A DNA stretch of 64,000 nt from Tieghemiomyces parasiticus. Its lineage: Eukaryota; Kickxellomycota; Dimargaritomycetes; Dimargaritales; Dimargaritaceae. Numbering within the stretch: the stretch's first letter is position 1; every line of letters starts with the position of its first letter. The stretch covers positions 17,330 to 81,329 of the forward strand of contig JANBPT010000078.1 in assembly GCA_027575765.1 (NCBI GenBank), in the 5' to 3' direction. The position numbers and the translations under genes are program-made. Of this stretch, positions 25,501 through 36,757 are shown piece by piece. The notes beneath the pieces are model-generated. The model did not search any database and was not told where the DNA came from. It saw only the letters and a list, made by a program, of their open reading frames with translations.

Positions 25501-28500
25501 CATCAATGGGGAGCTCAGGCAGCGACTAAGCGACGCCCTGGAGGCCCGGTACGGCCCCATTCCGTTCCTTATGGACTTGAAGACCGTCATGCGGGCCGCC
25601 CGGGCCCTCGAGCAGCACGGTCAGGCCCGGCTGCTCCGGACAGCCATGCCTGGGGTTATTCGCGATGCCAAATTGGTCACCCTGGCCTACCACCCGAGCC
25701 TAACCCCTGATAGCCCCGCGGTGCGTCGCCTACTCGAAAATCTAGGCGACACGATCGTCATGAGCCGGGGGAAAGCCCCACAAAAGCCTCCCGTAGAGGC
25801 TGTGTCGGTGGCCCGTGTTGGCCCGGTGTCGCGAAGGTCCGGAGTGGCCACGGTTGTGCCATCCCATCCGGACGAGGAGTGGCTGACAACGACGCAGGAC
25901 CTTGGCTGGATCTCGGCCAAGATGGTGCGCGCCCGGATCCTCCACCTTTGGCTCATCGACTACGTTCGCGACCAGCAAAACATGGACCACCGCTACGTGT
26001 TCCCCCACGGCGTTTTCCGCCAGGTACTCCTACTTAGCCGCCTTCCCTTGCACCTGTACCTACAAATCGTAGCTTGCCGCTTCCTCGCGCCGACCCCTGG
26101 TGAGGACAATCCGGTCGACTATCTCTACGCGCACCGTCACGACGCCACCCCGCTCAGCGAGTTGCCGGCATGGATCCAACGCGCTCTCAGGACCCAGCAC
26201 CACACGGTGCGACACCAGATCGACGACCAGTTGAACGTACTAAGGGCCCTCCTTTTGATATACCCGGCCGACTATGCCCATTTGCACACCGCCCAGCAGG
26301 AAGCTAGTGTCACTTGCCCGCCCAGTCTATCTCAGGCGCCGGCTAACGCCTTCCAACTAAGTATCGACGCGCCTATCAAGGACCTCACCTGTTTGACTGA
26401 CCCGCGGCCCATCCTCGGCCGGTGGAGTGTCCGCACACCCGCCGACGCCGCCGACTACTGGTCTCAATTGGAATTCTATTGCGACCATGCCCGGTCGCTC
26501 GCCACCGCCAGAGCGACTAGCCACAGCGCTATCGAGCTACCAGTGTCTGCAGGTACGGGCCCGGCTGGTGACCACGCTCTGGAAGACACCGGACCAGACT
26601 GGCACGCTGTCATCCGTGATTTCAGCTACCGGACTGCCGAGGGCCGCAACCCCCTACTGACCATGGTGTGCTTCGTGGCGTGGGTGCCACCACGCCACCT
26701 GGACCGTGCGCAGCGCCTCAAGCTGGATGAGTACATCGACCGTGCCACCGGAGCCACCCCACTGGAAAGCGGCCTTAAGTGCGCTCGCATCGCCGAATTA
26801 ACCGAGCTCCCACTATCTTCGGTGCTCGCCTATTACCGCCGGATTGAGCACTTACGCGAACGGCGGCGGCAACAAGTGGAGGCTGCAACGGCCTTCCCGC
26901 CGTCCCGGCGCCGCCTGCGCAGTAGTCGCCAACCCGACGCGTTGGAGGGTGCCCCGGGTGGAACCCCAAGCAAAGGGGGACCCGGCACGCAAGTTCACGA
27001 TTTGGAATTACCCTCCGCCCATAATCCGTACAAGGCCGCCCGCACCGCCCTCCAGTACCGGCTCCAGCGCAGCCAGGAACTCGACCTGCCCCCGCGGCTC
27101 CGGTGCTCCGGTTTACTCCGTCAGGCCGTACGACCCACCGACGGCCCGGACAGCCTTTCGGCTTCCTCACCATCCGCTTCCCGAGAACGTCGTCGTATAT
27201 ATTGGAACGAGACGATGGATCACCAGGTTCTGTTATATTACGTGGTCATGAAGACCTGTGTTAGGCTTCCTCAGCGCCGATTCATCTGGTTGGCCGGACC
27301 GCCCTGCATTCCAGAAATCGCCGCCACCTTCCCAGACGATTACTGCGACTACCATCCGGTTATCCCGCGCCGCGTGGTCGACTTCATTGTCTGGCGTGCC
27401 ACCGAGGCGCCTCGAATGGACCCCGTGCAGCGCGAAGCCGAGGAGACGGACCGACTGCGGGCTCTCATACCCACGCTAGTACTGGCCTTCTCCACTCGCC
27501 ACCGACTGGCCAACCGACTCCGCCATCGGTTTAACCGCCTCCTGACCCGTGCGGCTACCCGCGAACAGCTGGCCGTCCTGTTGCGCCAGTGGGAAGAGGT
27601 TTACAACTACGGAGTCCAGCGCGAATTGATCGAAGCCTACCAGGACCACGCCCTGCGCCGCAAGCGCCAGGTCAGTTCTATCGACCTGCTCGATCTTGCC
27701 CGGCAGTGGGTCACTTACTGGCATGTCTATCTGACCACGTCCCGTCGGCCGGCGGCCACCCATTTCCGTCACACCCAGCTAGGGCCGGGTGTCGAAACCG
27801 TCCTCCGTGCCGCCCCAGTGGTCGGGTCGGCCGATTTTAAGATGCTGTATTTGTATCTGCTCCATTCCAGTCGCACCTCCCCTGGTGCTGCACCCACGAC
27901 CTCGGGGCCCCCAGACGACACTTGGTACATTGACACAAATGACTACGAGGCGTATTGGGCCCGATATGAACCCGGGGGTGATCTGGCCGAGGTGACAATG
28001 GAGACAATCCAGAACTATAACCGCCAGGCCTTGGACTCCGCCGCCATGCTTGATCCGGAGCTGGCCACACGACTGCTGCTGCCGCTCCCCGGGGCGACGG
28101 ATGGGGCGGCGGCGGTGATGAGGTCGTTAGAGGTCGGTAGTAGTGGCTATTCCCGCCATGATGGCTCCAACCCACAGCTACAGGTGAATCCGGGAATCTC
28201 CCTACCAGCGTGCCTCGCCGATCTCCATCGCATCTACCGCGTCACGGCCCTTCAGGGGCCCGACCTGGCCGACGCGGAAGCCCGGGCGCACCACCACCTC
28301 CAGCACCACCCTCTCCAACAGCACTATCGCTACGACTCAGGCACGACCGTTTCCCCCGCCATACTCCACCCGGAGGATGAAGTGCGTCGCAGTATTACTC
28401 TGATCCACCGGTTCGCCATTCTCCGGGCCATGCCATACGTGACCCGGCGCGGCCCCAGCTACCGAGAGGAGTTCGGCAACCCTGGCCCCCCCAGCACCGA

Positions 28501-30031
28501 CGGGTCCGAGCTGGTGGACCGGATGGAACTGGCCATCAAAATGGTTCTCCTCACACCCGGCCGGGCCTATGACTCCCTTGTTGCCTTCGAAATGCTGCAG
28601 GCGGTGGACACTTCCGACCGCCGCCGGCTCGACGACGCCATTGACCGCCTTAAACAGTCCCACAGCGTCTTGCGGGTAAAGACCGGCAACCAACGTAACA
28701 TCCCGGGGCGTGGTTTCAACGTTTCTGAAGCCTTCCTGCGCGCCGTAGTTTCCCACTACCCGCGTGACTTCGTCACCCAGGCCCGCGACCAACAGTTCCA
28801 ACTGGGCGATCCGCGGCATCCCACGCCGGTGGGCCACGCCGTCACCCGGGGCGCCATGGCGCTACTTCTAGAGGGTCTGGCCGGCGGCCGTACGGAGATC
28901 CGGTTCACCCCGTTCAATGCCCTGCCGGGTATCAACCAGGAATATTTCCGCCAAGCCATGCACCGCCCCGCGTTCCGAATGAGCTTCGTGCCCCTATTCG
29001 ATCTGACCGCCGGGAAACGGTCCGCAACGATACGTGGCGTTCCCGGCCCACTGCCCCGACAGACAGCCACCAAGGTTGTGGACCCTGAGAGCTTGCGCAA
29101 CATGATCCTGACGGAGGTCAGCGCGAGCGGCGACCGAGGCTGCACCCGGACCGCGCTCAGCGTTACGCTACACGAGCGGTACTCTAGCCTGCAGGCTACC
29201 GATGTCGACCTGGCTGCCCAACTTCAGTACCTCACAACCCACGATGACGCAGGTCGGACGGCAAAAGATGTGACTGCCGAAGGCGGTCAGTGGGATCACT
29301 TGGCTTCACCACGCCTGGTCGCCGTGGGGTTCCGCGAGGTCCGCTACGTGACCCCAGCTCATTTGGGCCCCTGGGTGGTGCCACTCGTTGCTTTCAAAGG
29401 TGCCGATACCGCCCACAGCAAGTTAAACACCCCCACCAACGAGTCGTCAAACCTGACCTCTGCCACGGGTTTTTCGTCGGCCCGTCACATCCTCCCGCGG
29501 AGTTGGGTCGACATTCGTGGCCACCATACCAACTACGTCTACCAGAACTGCCTACGAGCCGTACTCCACGCTGTGGCCGGGTCTCCTGGCATTGACCACG
29601 ACTCCCTGTGCCGCCGCCTCCGCGTGGCTCTGAACCCTGTCGAGGTAGATGACCTACTGACTGACCTCGACAACTTGGGCCTGGTCAAGCCGCGATACGT
29701 TAGTCGTCCCCGGCCGGCCTCCCTGTTCTCCAAATCCCGACCGGTGACCCTGAGTCAAGGTAAGATATTGTGTGTTTTTTGACGTCGTACTGGCTGCTTC
29801 CTGGCAAACCGTAATTACGGGTCATTTCGAAGAATAGTTGCTCTAATGGACCGAACCTTAAAGCTACCAACTGTCATATCCAATCGGTTACTAATCCCTC
29901 ACCCTCCCACCGCCTTACGCTTCCCAATTTATCACACCCTACCAGATACTCGTCTCAGCGCCGACGCCTTCCGACCCTGCTACTGGGCCGAGCCTGACTA
30001 CCTCACCAAACTGGCCGGCCTCCACGTATGA
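22541..30031 (+). CDS. TFC3: TFIIIC B-block-binding subunit (tau138/GTF3C1-like) with PHD finger
   Basis: This is the largest TFIIIC subunit. It recognises the B box of tRNA genes for RNA polymerase III. Exon 1 is 22541-29759, the intron 29760-29945 (donor GTAAGA, branch TACTAAT at 29889-29895, acceptor CCAG) and exon 2 29946-30031, giving 2,434 residues ending YLTKLAGLHV. Residues about 244-305 form the B-block winged helix (VVELSRLFGMDPRTTFYICK then LGARRLLDR). Further winged-helix-like blocks and long acidic linkers follow. Residues 889-934 form an embedded PHD-type zinc finger: C889-x2-C892, C904-x2-C907, H912-x2-C915, W928, C930-x3-C934. I know of no PHD finger in yeast or animal homologues. 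Without splicing, the frame would end at a TGA just after the donor. Confidence 0.88.
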
Positions 30032-30290
30032 GCGTGCACTTATGCCGCGCCATCCAACCTTACCACTGTTCCGTAGCCCTGTAGTATAGATTAAAAACGG
30101 ATATTTAATGAACCAGTACATTTCACGTCCAGGATTGTACGCAGGGTTGCTCATAACTCAGCAACGACCTCATTGTGCACGTAGCGTAAGGTCAGAGGAG
30201 GTGGACTTTGATAACGACAGTCATCCTGTATGGGTATAAAAAAAATCTACGTCCCCACTCCGATCAAGTCCCAGTCAAGACTTACAAGGA

Positions 30291-31082
30291 TCACGCACTT
30301 TCCTTTTCCTCACGCGATTTGATTTCAATTGGCTCGAACTTGTCGCGTGGGGCCAAGTATCCCCGATTCTTGGGGTCGGAATACCAAGCCAGCACTTTGT
30401 GGTTCGTCGGGAGGGCGAACTTGGGTAGCTTGTCGAACTTTTCCGGGTGGAGTAGGGCACGCATGGCCAGAGTGTTATGATAAACACAGGTGACCTGACC
30501 TCCAGCGGCCTCAATGGCAGCCATGGCGCCGGGACTGGCCTTGGACACCTCGATAGTCAGTTTGGTTTTAAAATGCTCGTACCCCTGGCTGAGCAACTTG
30601 ACGCCGTCCTTGATGTTATTGACACACCGTGTAGCCTGCAGATGCTTCATGGTGATGGGTTGCGTGGGGTCGAGACGGCCCAGACGCACCCAGTGCTGGA
30701 GTCGGTCGAGGTTAAGCACCTGGTACTCCTTCTTGAAAATGTTGGTGAATCCGCGTTTCGGGAACAGCATGTGGATCGGGGTTTGGCCACCCTCGAACCC
30801 ACGCCGCGGTTTACCGTTGCCGCTCCGCGCCTTCTGTCCCTTGTGACCCCGGCCGCACGTCCCGCCGTGGCCCGAACTACCGCCCCGCCCGAGCCGCTTG
30901 ACTTGCTTGGTTGAACCGGCGTTGGGTGCTAAGTTGTGCAGACCGATACGCATGCGGGGCAGGGTAGCCGGAACGGTGATGTGGCGGCGCTGCGCGGAGG
31001 CGATCGTGAGGGCGGCCGCCCGCGCGTGCGGCGCCGATTGGAGGCTGACCGCCGCGAGTTTCGATTGGAGCAGGCGCAGCAT
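30291..31082 (-). CDS. MRPL10: Mitochondrial large-subunit ribosomal protein uL15m
   Basis: The product is 263 residues. An N-terminal Arg/Ala-rich, Ser-containing stretch (about 1-40) fits a mitochondrial targeting peptide. Then comes the uL15 core: NLAPNAGSTKQVKRLGRG, the Gly-rich loop GGTCGRGHKGQKARSG, and RRGFEGGQTPIHMLFPKRGF. The C-terminal half has the 23S-binding fold with ATRCVNNIKDGVKLLSQG and a later SPGAMAAIEAAGG helix. It assembles early into the mitoribosome large subunit. It is convergent with TFC3 (about 260 bases apart) and downstream of NSP1 on the same strand. The first ATG at 31082 precedes the targeting peptide. No intron is seen. Confidence 0.95.
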   Translation of the reverse strand: MLRLLQSKLAAVSLQSAPHARAAALTIASAQRRHITVPATLPRMRIGLHNLAPNAGSTKQVKRLGRGGSSGHGGTCGRGHKGQKARSGNGKPRRGFEGGQTPIHMLFPKRGFTNIFKKEYQVLNLDRLQHWVRLGRLDPTQPITMKHLQATRCVNNIKDGVKLLSQGYEHFKTKLTIEVSKASPGAMAAIEAAGGQVTCVYHNTLAMRALLHPEKFDKLPKFALPTNHKVLAWYSDPKNRGYLAPRDKFEPIEIKSREEKESA

Positions 31083-31662
31083 GGGCTAAATTAGAGAACG
31101 TCAAGGCTGGCAGGGGGGAAGTAAGGAAACTCGGTTTAATATAAAAAAAAGTGGGTAATTGGTGCTAATCAGGAAAAGGGGAGGCCAATGAAGCAGGATA
31201 GGTCGGGTATCAGCGCGGGCATCAGCAGGTTGGTGTTGAATCTCAATGTGCAAGGCTGGATCAGTCTCAATGAGCGGAGCGCACAGATCCAGCTGCTGCT
31301 GCCTGATGGGACTGCATGGACCGCTTCCTGGCTAAGGATCAAGCGAAATGTGTGGTATATATAAATCACGTGATGAGTAGTCTAGTTAGCCAGGTCGCCT
31401 CTCATTAGATTAGCAGAGTCGGCTCAGATCGATGACGCTGGGCCGAGGTATTGTCACTTCACAAGGGTGTGCTGCCCATCCAATACGGGCCAGCCTAATC
31501 GTTTGCACTGGACGACCGAAGGGAGAGCCGAGGTATTCAAACAGGTGTATATATATATCGATCGGAGAGCGAGTGTAAATACTATTAAAAAAATGCGATG
31601 AAAACACTCGTGGTTTGAAAAATGAGAATAAAAGGAAAAGCCGGGCGCGGTGGTAACGCTAC
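31083..31662. other. Spacer between MRPL10 and NSP1
   Basis: On the minus strand this is the NSP1 3' flank and the MRPL10 promoter. A TTATATTAAA string lies near 31135-31145, about 55-65 bp upstream of the MRPL10 start, and could be a core promoter element. Nothing else is recognised. Confidence 0.4.
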
Positions 31663-34291
31663 TCAGCGGCCAAATAAACCGAACGACGAGGTCGGGGTGG
31701 GCGTGAACGATCCGGCGGGGGCCGAGTTACTGGTACTACCGGCCGCTCCACTAAACCCGCCGGGAGTACCAGTTGATCCCAGCGCACTGCTACCGCCAAG
31801 GGCTGTGGCATTACCCGGAGGAGCCGGGCTGCCGGTGACCGCCCAGGCATGGCGACTGGCATAGGTCGACAACGGGGTTCGCGGGGCAGCGGCGCCACCG
31901 ACTTGGCCGTAAGACAACGGGGTGGCCGCCGAATTCGGGGCGACCCGCGTGGTGAGGTATGGCGAAGGCCGGTGGGCTGGGCCCGGCGTACCGAGCATGC
32001 TGCTCCCAGTTCCCAAGGTACGATGGAGAGAGGTGGAGGGTGGCGGGAGGGCAGCGGCCGCCCGGTAGGGCGACGCGTAATTATTAGAAGCGGCCGCCGT
32101 CGTTGCGGCGCCATGGTGAGCGGTCGATGCCGAGCGTAGTTTACCCTGGGCCTTGAGCTGGTTGAGCTCCGCCACACGGGTGGAGAGGTCCCGGCTGCTG
32201 GTATCTAGCCACTCGAGGGCGGTAAGGTGGGCACTAAGGATCTGGACGACCTGGGAGAACGGATCCTCACTCTCGGCTGCGGCCGATGTCGTGGTGGAGG
32301 TTGCTCCGCCCGCGGCAGGTTTGCCCATTCCGGTCACCTGGTTCAGTTCCTCGACAACGCCCGTGAGCTGGTCATTGACAGTCTCGAGGCGCTGGCCGAT
32401 GGTCTCGGCGAGCCCGTAGACTCGCTCACGTTCGTCGTCGGCGCTCCGCAAGTGCGGGAGGGTGGGCTGGGATCCACCGTAAGCCGCAAAGATAACCTTT
32501 TCGTACTCATCCAGGGTTTTGCCGAGGTCGTCTTGTTGGAGTTGGATGTACTCAAGGTTCTGGTCGATCAGCTTCTGGGAAAATTCGAGCTCGACTGTCT
32601 CCGCATAGAGCTTAGAAATTAAGTTTCCGTTGCCAAGCAGAGCCTGGTCCCACTCGGCTACGTCCAACGCCTGGCGGTGGAAGTCCCTTGTACAGTCATT
32701 AAGCTCCCGCGTCCATTTGTTAAGGATGTCCTCCAGCTTCTTGGTGCGCAAATTGCGAATGATCGGTTTGATTTCCTCCTGGGGAAGCATACGCTGCGGT
32801 GCGCCGTTGGTGGACGTCGAGGTTGTAGGGGTCAGGGTCAGTGCCGAGGTGGTCGGGGCCCCACCAATACTGGTGGTGGCTGGAGCGGATGAGACAGCCG
32901 CACCTGTTGTGGTAGCCGCAGACGTGGTAGAGGCCGAAGCACCGAACCCACCAAAGCCCAGACCGCTGCTACTGCTCGCGGTGCTAGTGGTGGTGGTACC
33001 AAAGAGACCGCCAGCGCTCTTACTGGCTCCAGCCGTAGAGGCGGCTCCTGTGAGGCTGAAAGCCGGAGCGGGAGCGCTGGTCGTGGTGCTTGACGCGGCC
33101 GCCGATGTCGTGGTGGGAGCGCCGAAGCCACCGAAGGCTGGGGCGGGTTTAGCCGCCTCTGAGGTAGTGGCCAAGGACGAGCCGCCAAGGACAAAAGCCG
33201 GAGCCGACTTTGCTGGTTCGGCGGTGGAGCTACCGAAGCCACCGAAGGCTGGCACAGGTTTAGACGCTTCCGAGGTGGTGGCCAAGGACGCCCCACCGAG
33301 GGAAAAGGCCGCAACAGGTTTCGCGGGCTCGGCAGCCGAAGCAGCAGCCGCACCGCCAAAGCTACCGAAGGCTGGGGCAGTTTTAACCGGTTCGGAGGTA
33401 GTTACAGAGGTCGAGCCGCCTAGGGCACCGAACGGGGAAGGATTGGCCGATACGGCAGTGGCTGACCCCTTGGGCGCCTCCGACGTGGCTGAGGAGGAAA
33501 GGCCAGTTAGACCGGTAGAAGTCGAGCCTGCAGCGTTGCTACCGCCAAAACTCCCGAATCCGGTGCTGAGACCACCGCTCGTGGCCGTTCCGGCGCCAAA
33601 TCCGCCGGCAACGCTGGTCCCCGAACTTGCGAAAGTTCCGGCCGCACTGGTCCCAGAGCTTCCAAACCCGGAGCTGTTGCTGCCCGCTGCTCCCGTGTTC
33701 CAGCTGCCACCGCCGAAAGACGGGGTCGTACCGGTACTGCCGCTCGTAGCCGGGGCGGCAGTGGTGGCAGCAGTGCCCCAGTTACCGCCGCTGCCGAAGG
33801 CTGGCGTGGCACCTGTCGGGGCGGCACTGGTCGCGGTAGTGCCCCAGCTGCTACCACCGAAAGCCGGGGTAGTCCCGGAGCTGCTACCACCGAAAGCCGG
33901 AGTGGTTCCAGAAGTTCCACCAGCAGTACTGGCTGCACCAGCTCCCCAGCTACTGCCGCCAAAAGCCGGAGCTTTGCTTGCAGTGCTTGATGGTGCAGCA
34001 CCAAAGCTACCGAACGCCGAAGGCGCACCGGCGTTTTCTAAAGGGTGCGCATAATGGACAAGGATGGAATGAAAATAGGGAATCCGTTAGTATCAACATA
34101 CACCCCTACATGATCATAATGACAAAGGAGGGGGGGATTACCCGGTTGAGCGACTTACGCTGGTTATTCTGTTGGTTTCCACTCGCGGAACCAAAGCCCG
34201 AACTGCCAAAACTGGCACCGCCGAAAGCTGGACGCGGGAGGGGATGTGTGAAAAATAAAATGAGGGCTAAGGAATCAATACCTGGGTTCAT
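31663..34291 (-). CDS. NSP1: FG nucleoporin Nsp1 (Nup62 family)
   Basis: This is the central-channel nucleoporin that forms the FG barrier and anchors the Nsp1/Nup62 coiled-coil complexes. My model is exon 1 34282-34291, intron 34228-34281, exon 2 34159-34227, intron 34038-34158 (donor GTAAGT), exon 3 31663-34037, giving 817 residues. The N-terminal half has about 25 FG dipeptides in PAFGG, GFG and SFG contexts within Ser/Thr/Ala/Gly-rich sequence. From residue about 440 comes the Nsp1_C coiled coil (RTKKLEDILNKWTRELND, then EWDQALLGNG, then QNLEYIQLQQDDLGKTLDEY). A Ser/Gly/Pro-rich tail of about 160 residues ends SSFGLFGR, whereas the family usually ends at the coiled coil. The large exon is open throughout. 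The first intron is 54 nt with no in-frame stop and a weak GTATTG donor, so exon 1 is the least certain part. Confidence 0.9.
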
Positions 34292-35333
34292 CGCGTGGAC
34301 CTTTACTCGAAGCTGTGGGCGACCGAAGGTGGAATTTCAAACGGTGTAGACCTCGAAAATGCCCGTGGGCGTCGCGGCGACAGTTAGAGGGGTACTGTAC
34401 TTACACATGACCGCTTAACGTGTTCTCTGGGGTCGTAGGGTATAGGGTGTTGGCGGCTGTAAAGAATTCCACTAATGGCGAAAACCTGCGGAGTTTGTCT
34501 ATCAGAATGACGAGTCAAATCTCGATAGGTGATAACCTGAGGTATTAGTTGCGAGAATCAAGGAAATGGGTGACAGGCTGCTCCGTGGCCAAAATGGAAA
34601 AAGGCCGCGGTAAGGTGGATAGGAAAAACAAATGGACGATGATGCGGTAACCTGCGTGGAGAGTCGGGAGTCTTGGGTGATGCCCAGGAGGGAATGTTGC
34701 AACGTGCTGGTGTCGATCCGCAGACGTACAGAGCTTCACCACCAGTGGGCGAAACAGTAGGTGAGGCTGATCCGCCTCCTGCCTTACTATTGCTTTCTAC
34801 CGGTCGTGCGCTGTCTGAAAAGACTTTGGCCTGGCCAGTTGGCCCTTAATCAATGTTCACCTTGACAGCCTATAATTATTTCTACTTTGCAGGCTGTGCT
34901 GAGGCTCGGCTTCTTTGTTTATGTCGCTTGTGTAGCACACTTAGCCCTTCGGCCATTGCAGTCGAAATACTCTACATCATGCAGCCCCCCGAAAGGAGCG
35001 TTTATGTATCTATTAAACAAGCGCTATCGTTGAACGTGGACGCTTCATGTAACATGGTGAGGGTCGAAAAAGCCGGTTGGCGAGAGAAATGTGAAGTGGG
35101 TGTTGGAAAACAGCGTGTATACATTATGGGAGATGGTAGAGGGCGTCGAGAAAGATCCAAAGAGAAAAAGCAGCAGCTAGGGGTCGTCAGTGCGGGCAGG
35201 TATATGTAGTAGTGGGACAGCGAAAAGCGATATGTACTGATGTGCGAGGGATGCGTTCACGAAACGAGAGGTGGGAGGACGGGAAGAATAACGCGGTAGT
35301 TAGAGTAGAAGAAGGGAAGGCGGGGGTGCAACA
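34292..35333. other. Spacer between NSP1 and SGF29
   Basis: It holds the NSP1 promoter and SGF29 3' flank on the minus strand. A plus-strand open frame (34853-35209) starts at an ATG but has no recognisable motif, and I do not call it a gene. Confidence 0.45.
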
Positions 35334-36757
35334 CTAGTACGGCTTGGACTTATTGGAGGCACTACGCTGGATGTCGAGTACCATGCTGTGGTGGACCCGG
35401 TGTTCCACGTCCCCGTCGTCTTCGAAACGTAACTGGTAAGTGCCAAAATTGGGCGAGCTGGCGTCCTGATCGAGGTGCGCCAGGATGGTGGCCCGATAGA
35501 AACACGTGGTGTTGGGGTAGAGTGCCAGCACACTCTGTTTGGGTTGGAACTGACGTGAGGTCTTGGGCAGGGCACGCTGCCGCTGAGCCGTCAGCGTCGA
35601 CGATACCGTGGTGCCATTGGGCGAGAGCGGGACGGGGTGCGGCAGCGGGATGAGATTTCGGCCGCTTAAGGTGTATTTTCTGAGCGATGGCGTGGCAGTA
35701 GAGGAAGGGTCGTGGCAGATGGTGAAGGAGGGAGAGAGGACGAGAGGAAATGTGAGCATGGTACTGGTAAGAATAGGGCGAGATGGTTAGCTGCGCAGAG
35801 CTTAGGCCACGTATTGGATGGGATCACTTACGGCTTAACACCCGATTCGTCCTTGACGACGTCCTCAACTTCGTATCGGTTCTTGTCGGCATGAAACTGT
35901 GTGACCGCCGCCAAGATCCACTCCTCGGTCTTATCTTTGGGTTTAGAGGTCTTGGCCGCAACCTGGCCGGGGATATAAGGTTCGATGAATAGAATAAAAG
36001 AGGAATAGTAGTGAAGGGATTAGACCAGGATGACGCGCAGAAGCACTATCAAGGAGGGTTGCTTTGCAAGGCATACACTTACAACAGTGCCGACCATGAC
36101 AGGAGCGGAGACTAGGTTCTGTGACGACGTCGTGGAAGAGGCGCTGTCGTAATCAAGTTGGGTATCGGCCACGCTTCTCGTATTGTGGCGAACACCGTTG
36201 GCCGGTCCGTTGGTTTTGAGGTGGGCAGGTCCCTGTTGTGCCACGTTCAAAATGACAAGTGGTTAGTGCCGGTTGAAACTAATAATAAAAGCATGAAAGG
36301 GGCTTCTTATCTAAAAACCTGTCAGGCCGGTCGGGCCATTGCTAGAACGGGCCCATAGGCCACTGTTAATGGGCTGGCTTAGGATGCGACTTACCTCTCG
36401 GGAGCTATTCGAACCCCCTGCACTAGGCAGGGCAGCCTGCATCCTTTTGACCTTGGCCAGTATACTCTGGAGCAGGATCTGTTCCTGCTGGGCCTGATCG
36501 ATGCCGCTACTGTAGACTTGGGTCAGGGTCTGTAGGACCTGGGCCTGGTCGACGGCAGAGCTGCTGCGACGCTGGCTGCTTCCAGAACTACCAGAGCCCT
36601 CCGAGGTCCCGGAAGGTTTTTGCACGGAATCGAGCTGCCGCCGCACGTCTTGAAGCCGCTCCATAAACTGGTGGGTTTCCACGTGGGTCTTTTTCAGCTT
36701 GTTCAGGTCTGCCTGAACCTCGGGCCACAGCTGTTTGGGGTTGCCCGGCTCGTCCAT
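35334..36757 (-). CDS. SGF29: SAGA-associated factor 29 (tandem Tudor H3K4me3 reader)
   Basis: A SAGA/ADA histone acetyltransferase subunit whose C-terminal tandem Tudor binds H3K4me2/3. It was assembled from four exons: 36395-36757, 36083-36232, 35832-35962 and 35334-35679. The first three introns' donors all read GTAAGT (at 36394, 36082 and 35831), giving 329 residues. The N-terminal exon is a helical coiled-coil region (ADLNKLKKTHVETHQFMERL). Exon 3 gives VAAKTSKPKDKTEEWILAAV and RYEVEDVVKDE, the first Tudor. Exon 4 joins as KYTLSGRNLIPLPHPVPLS, then VLALYPNTTCFYRATILAH and YQLRFEDDGD, the second Tudor with the family's YP-TT-FY pattern. Phases match at each junction. The start is ATG 36757 (MDEPGNPKQLW). 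The frame runs open upstream without an ATG. Confidence 0.93.

Noticed and set aside
34853..35209. Plus-strand ATG frame of 118 residues beside SGF29
   Set aside because: No recognisable domain and low-complexity basic end. It lies in the 3' flank of a well-supported minus-strand gene.
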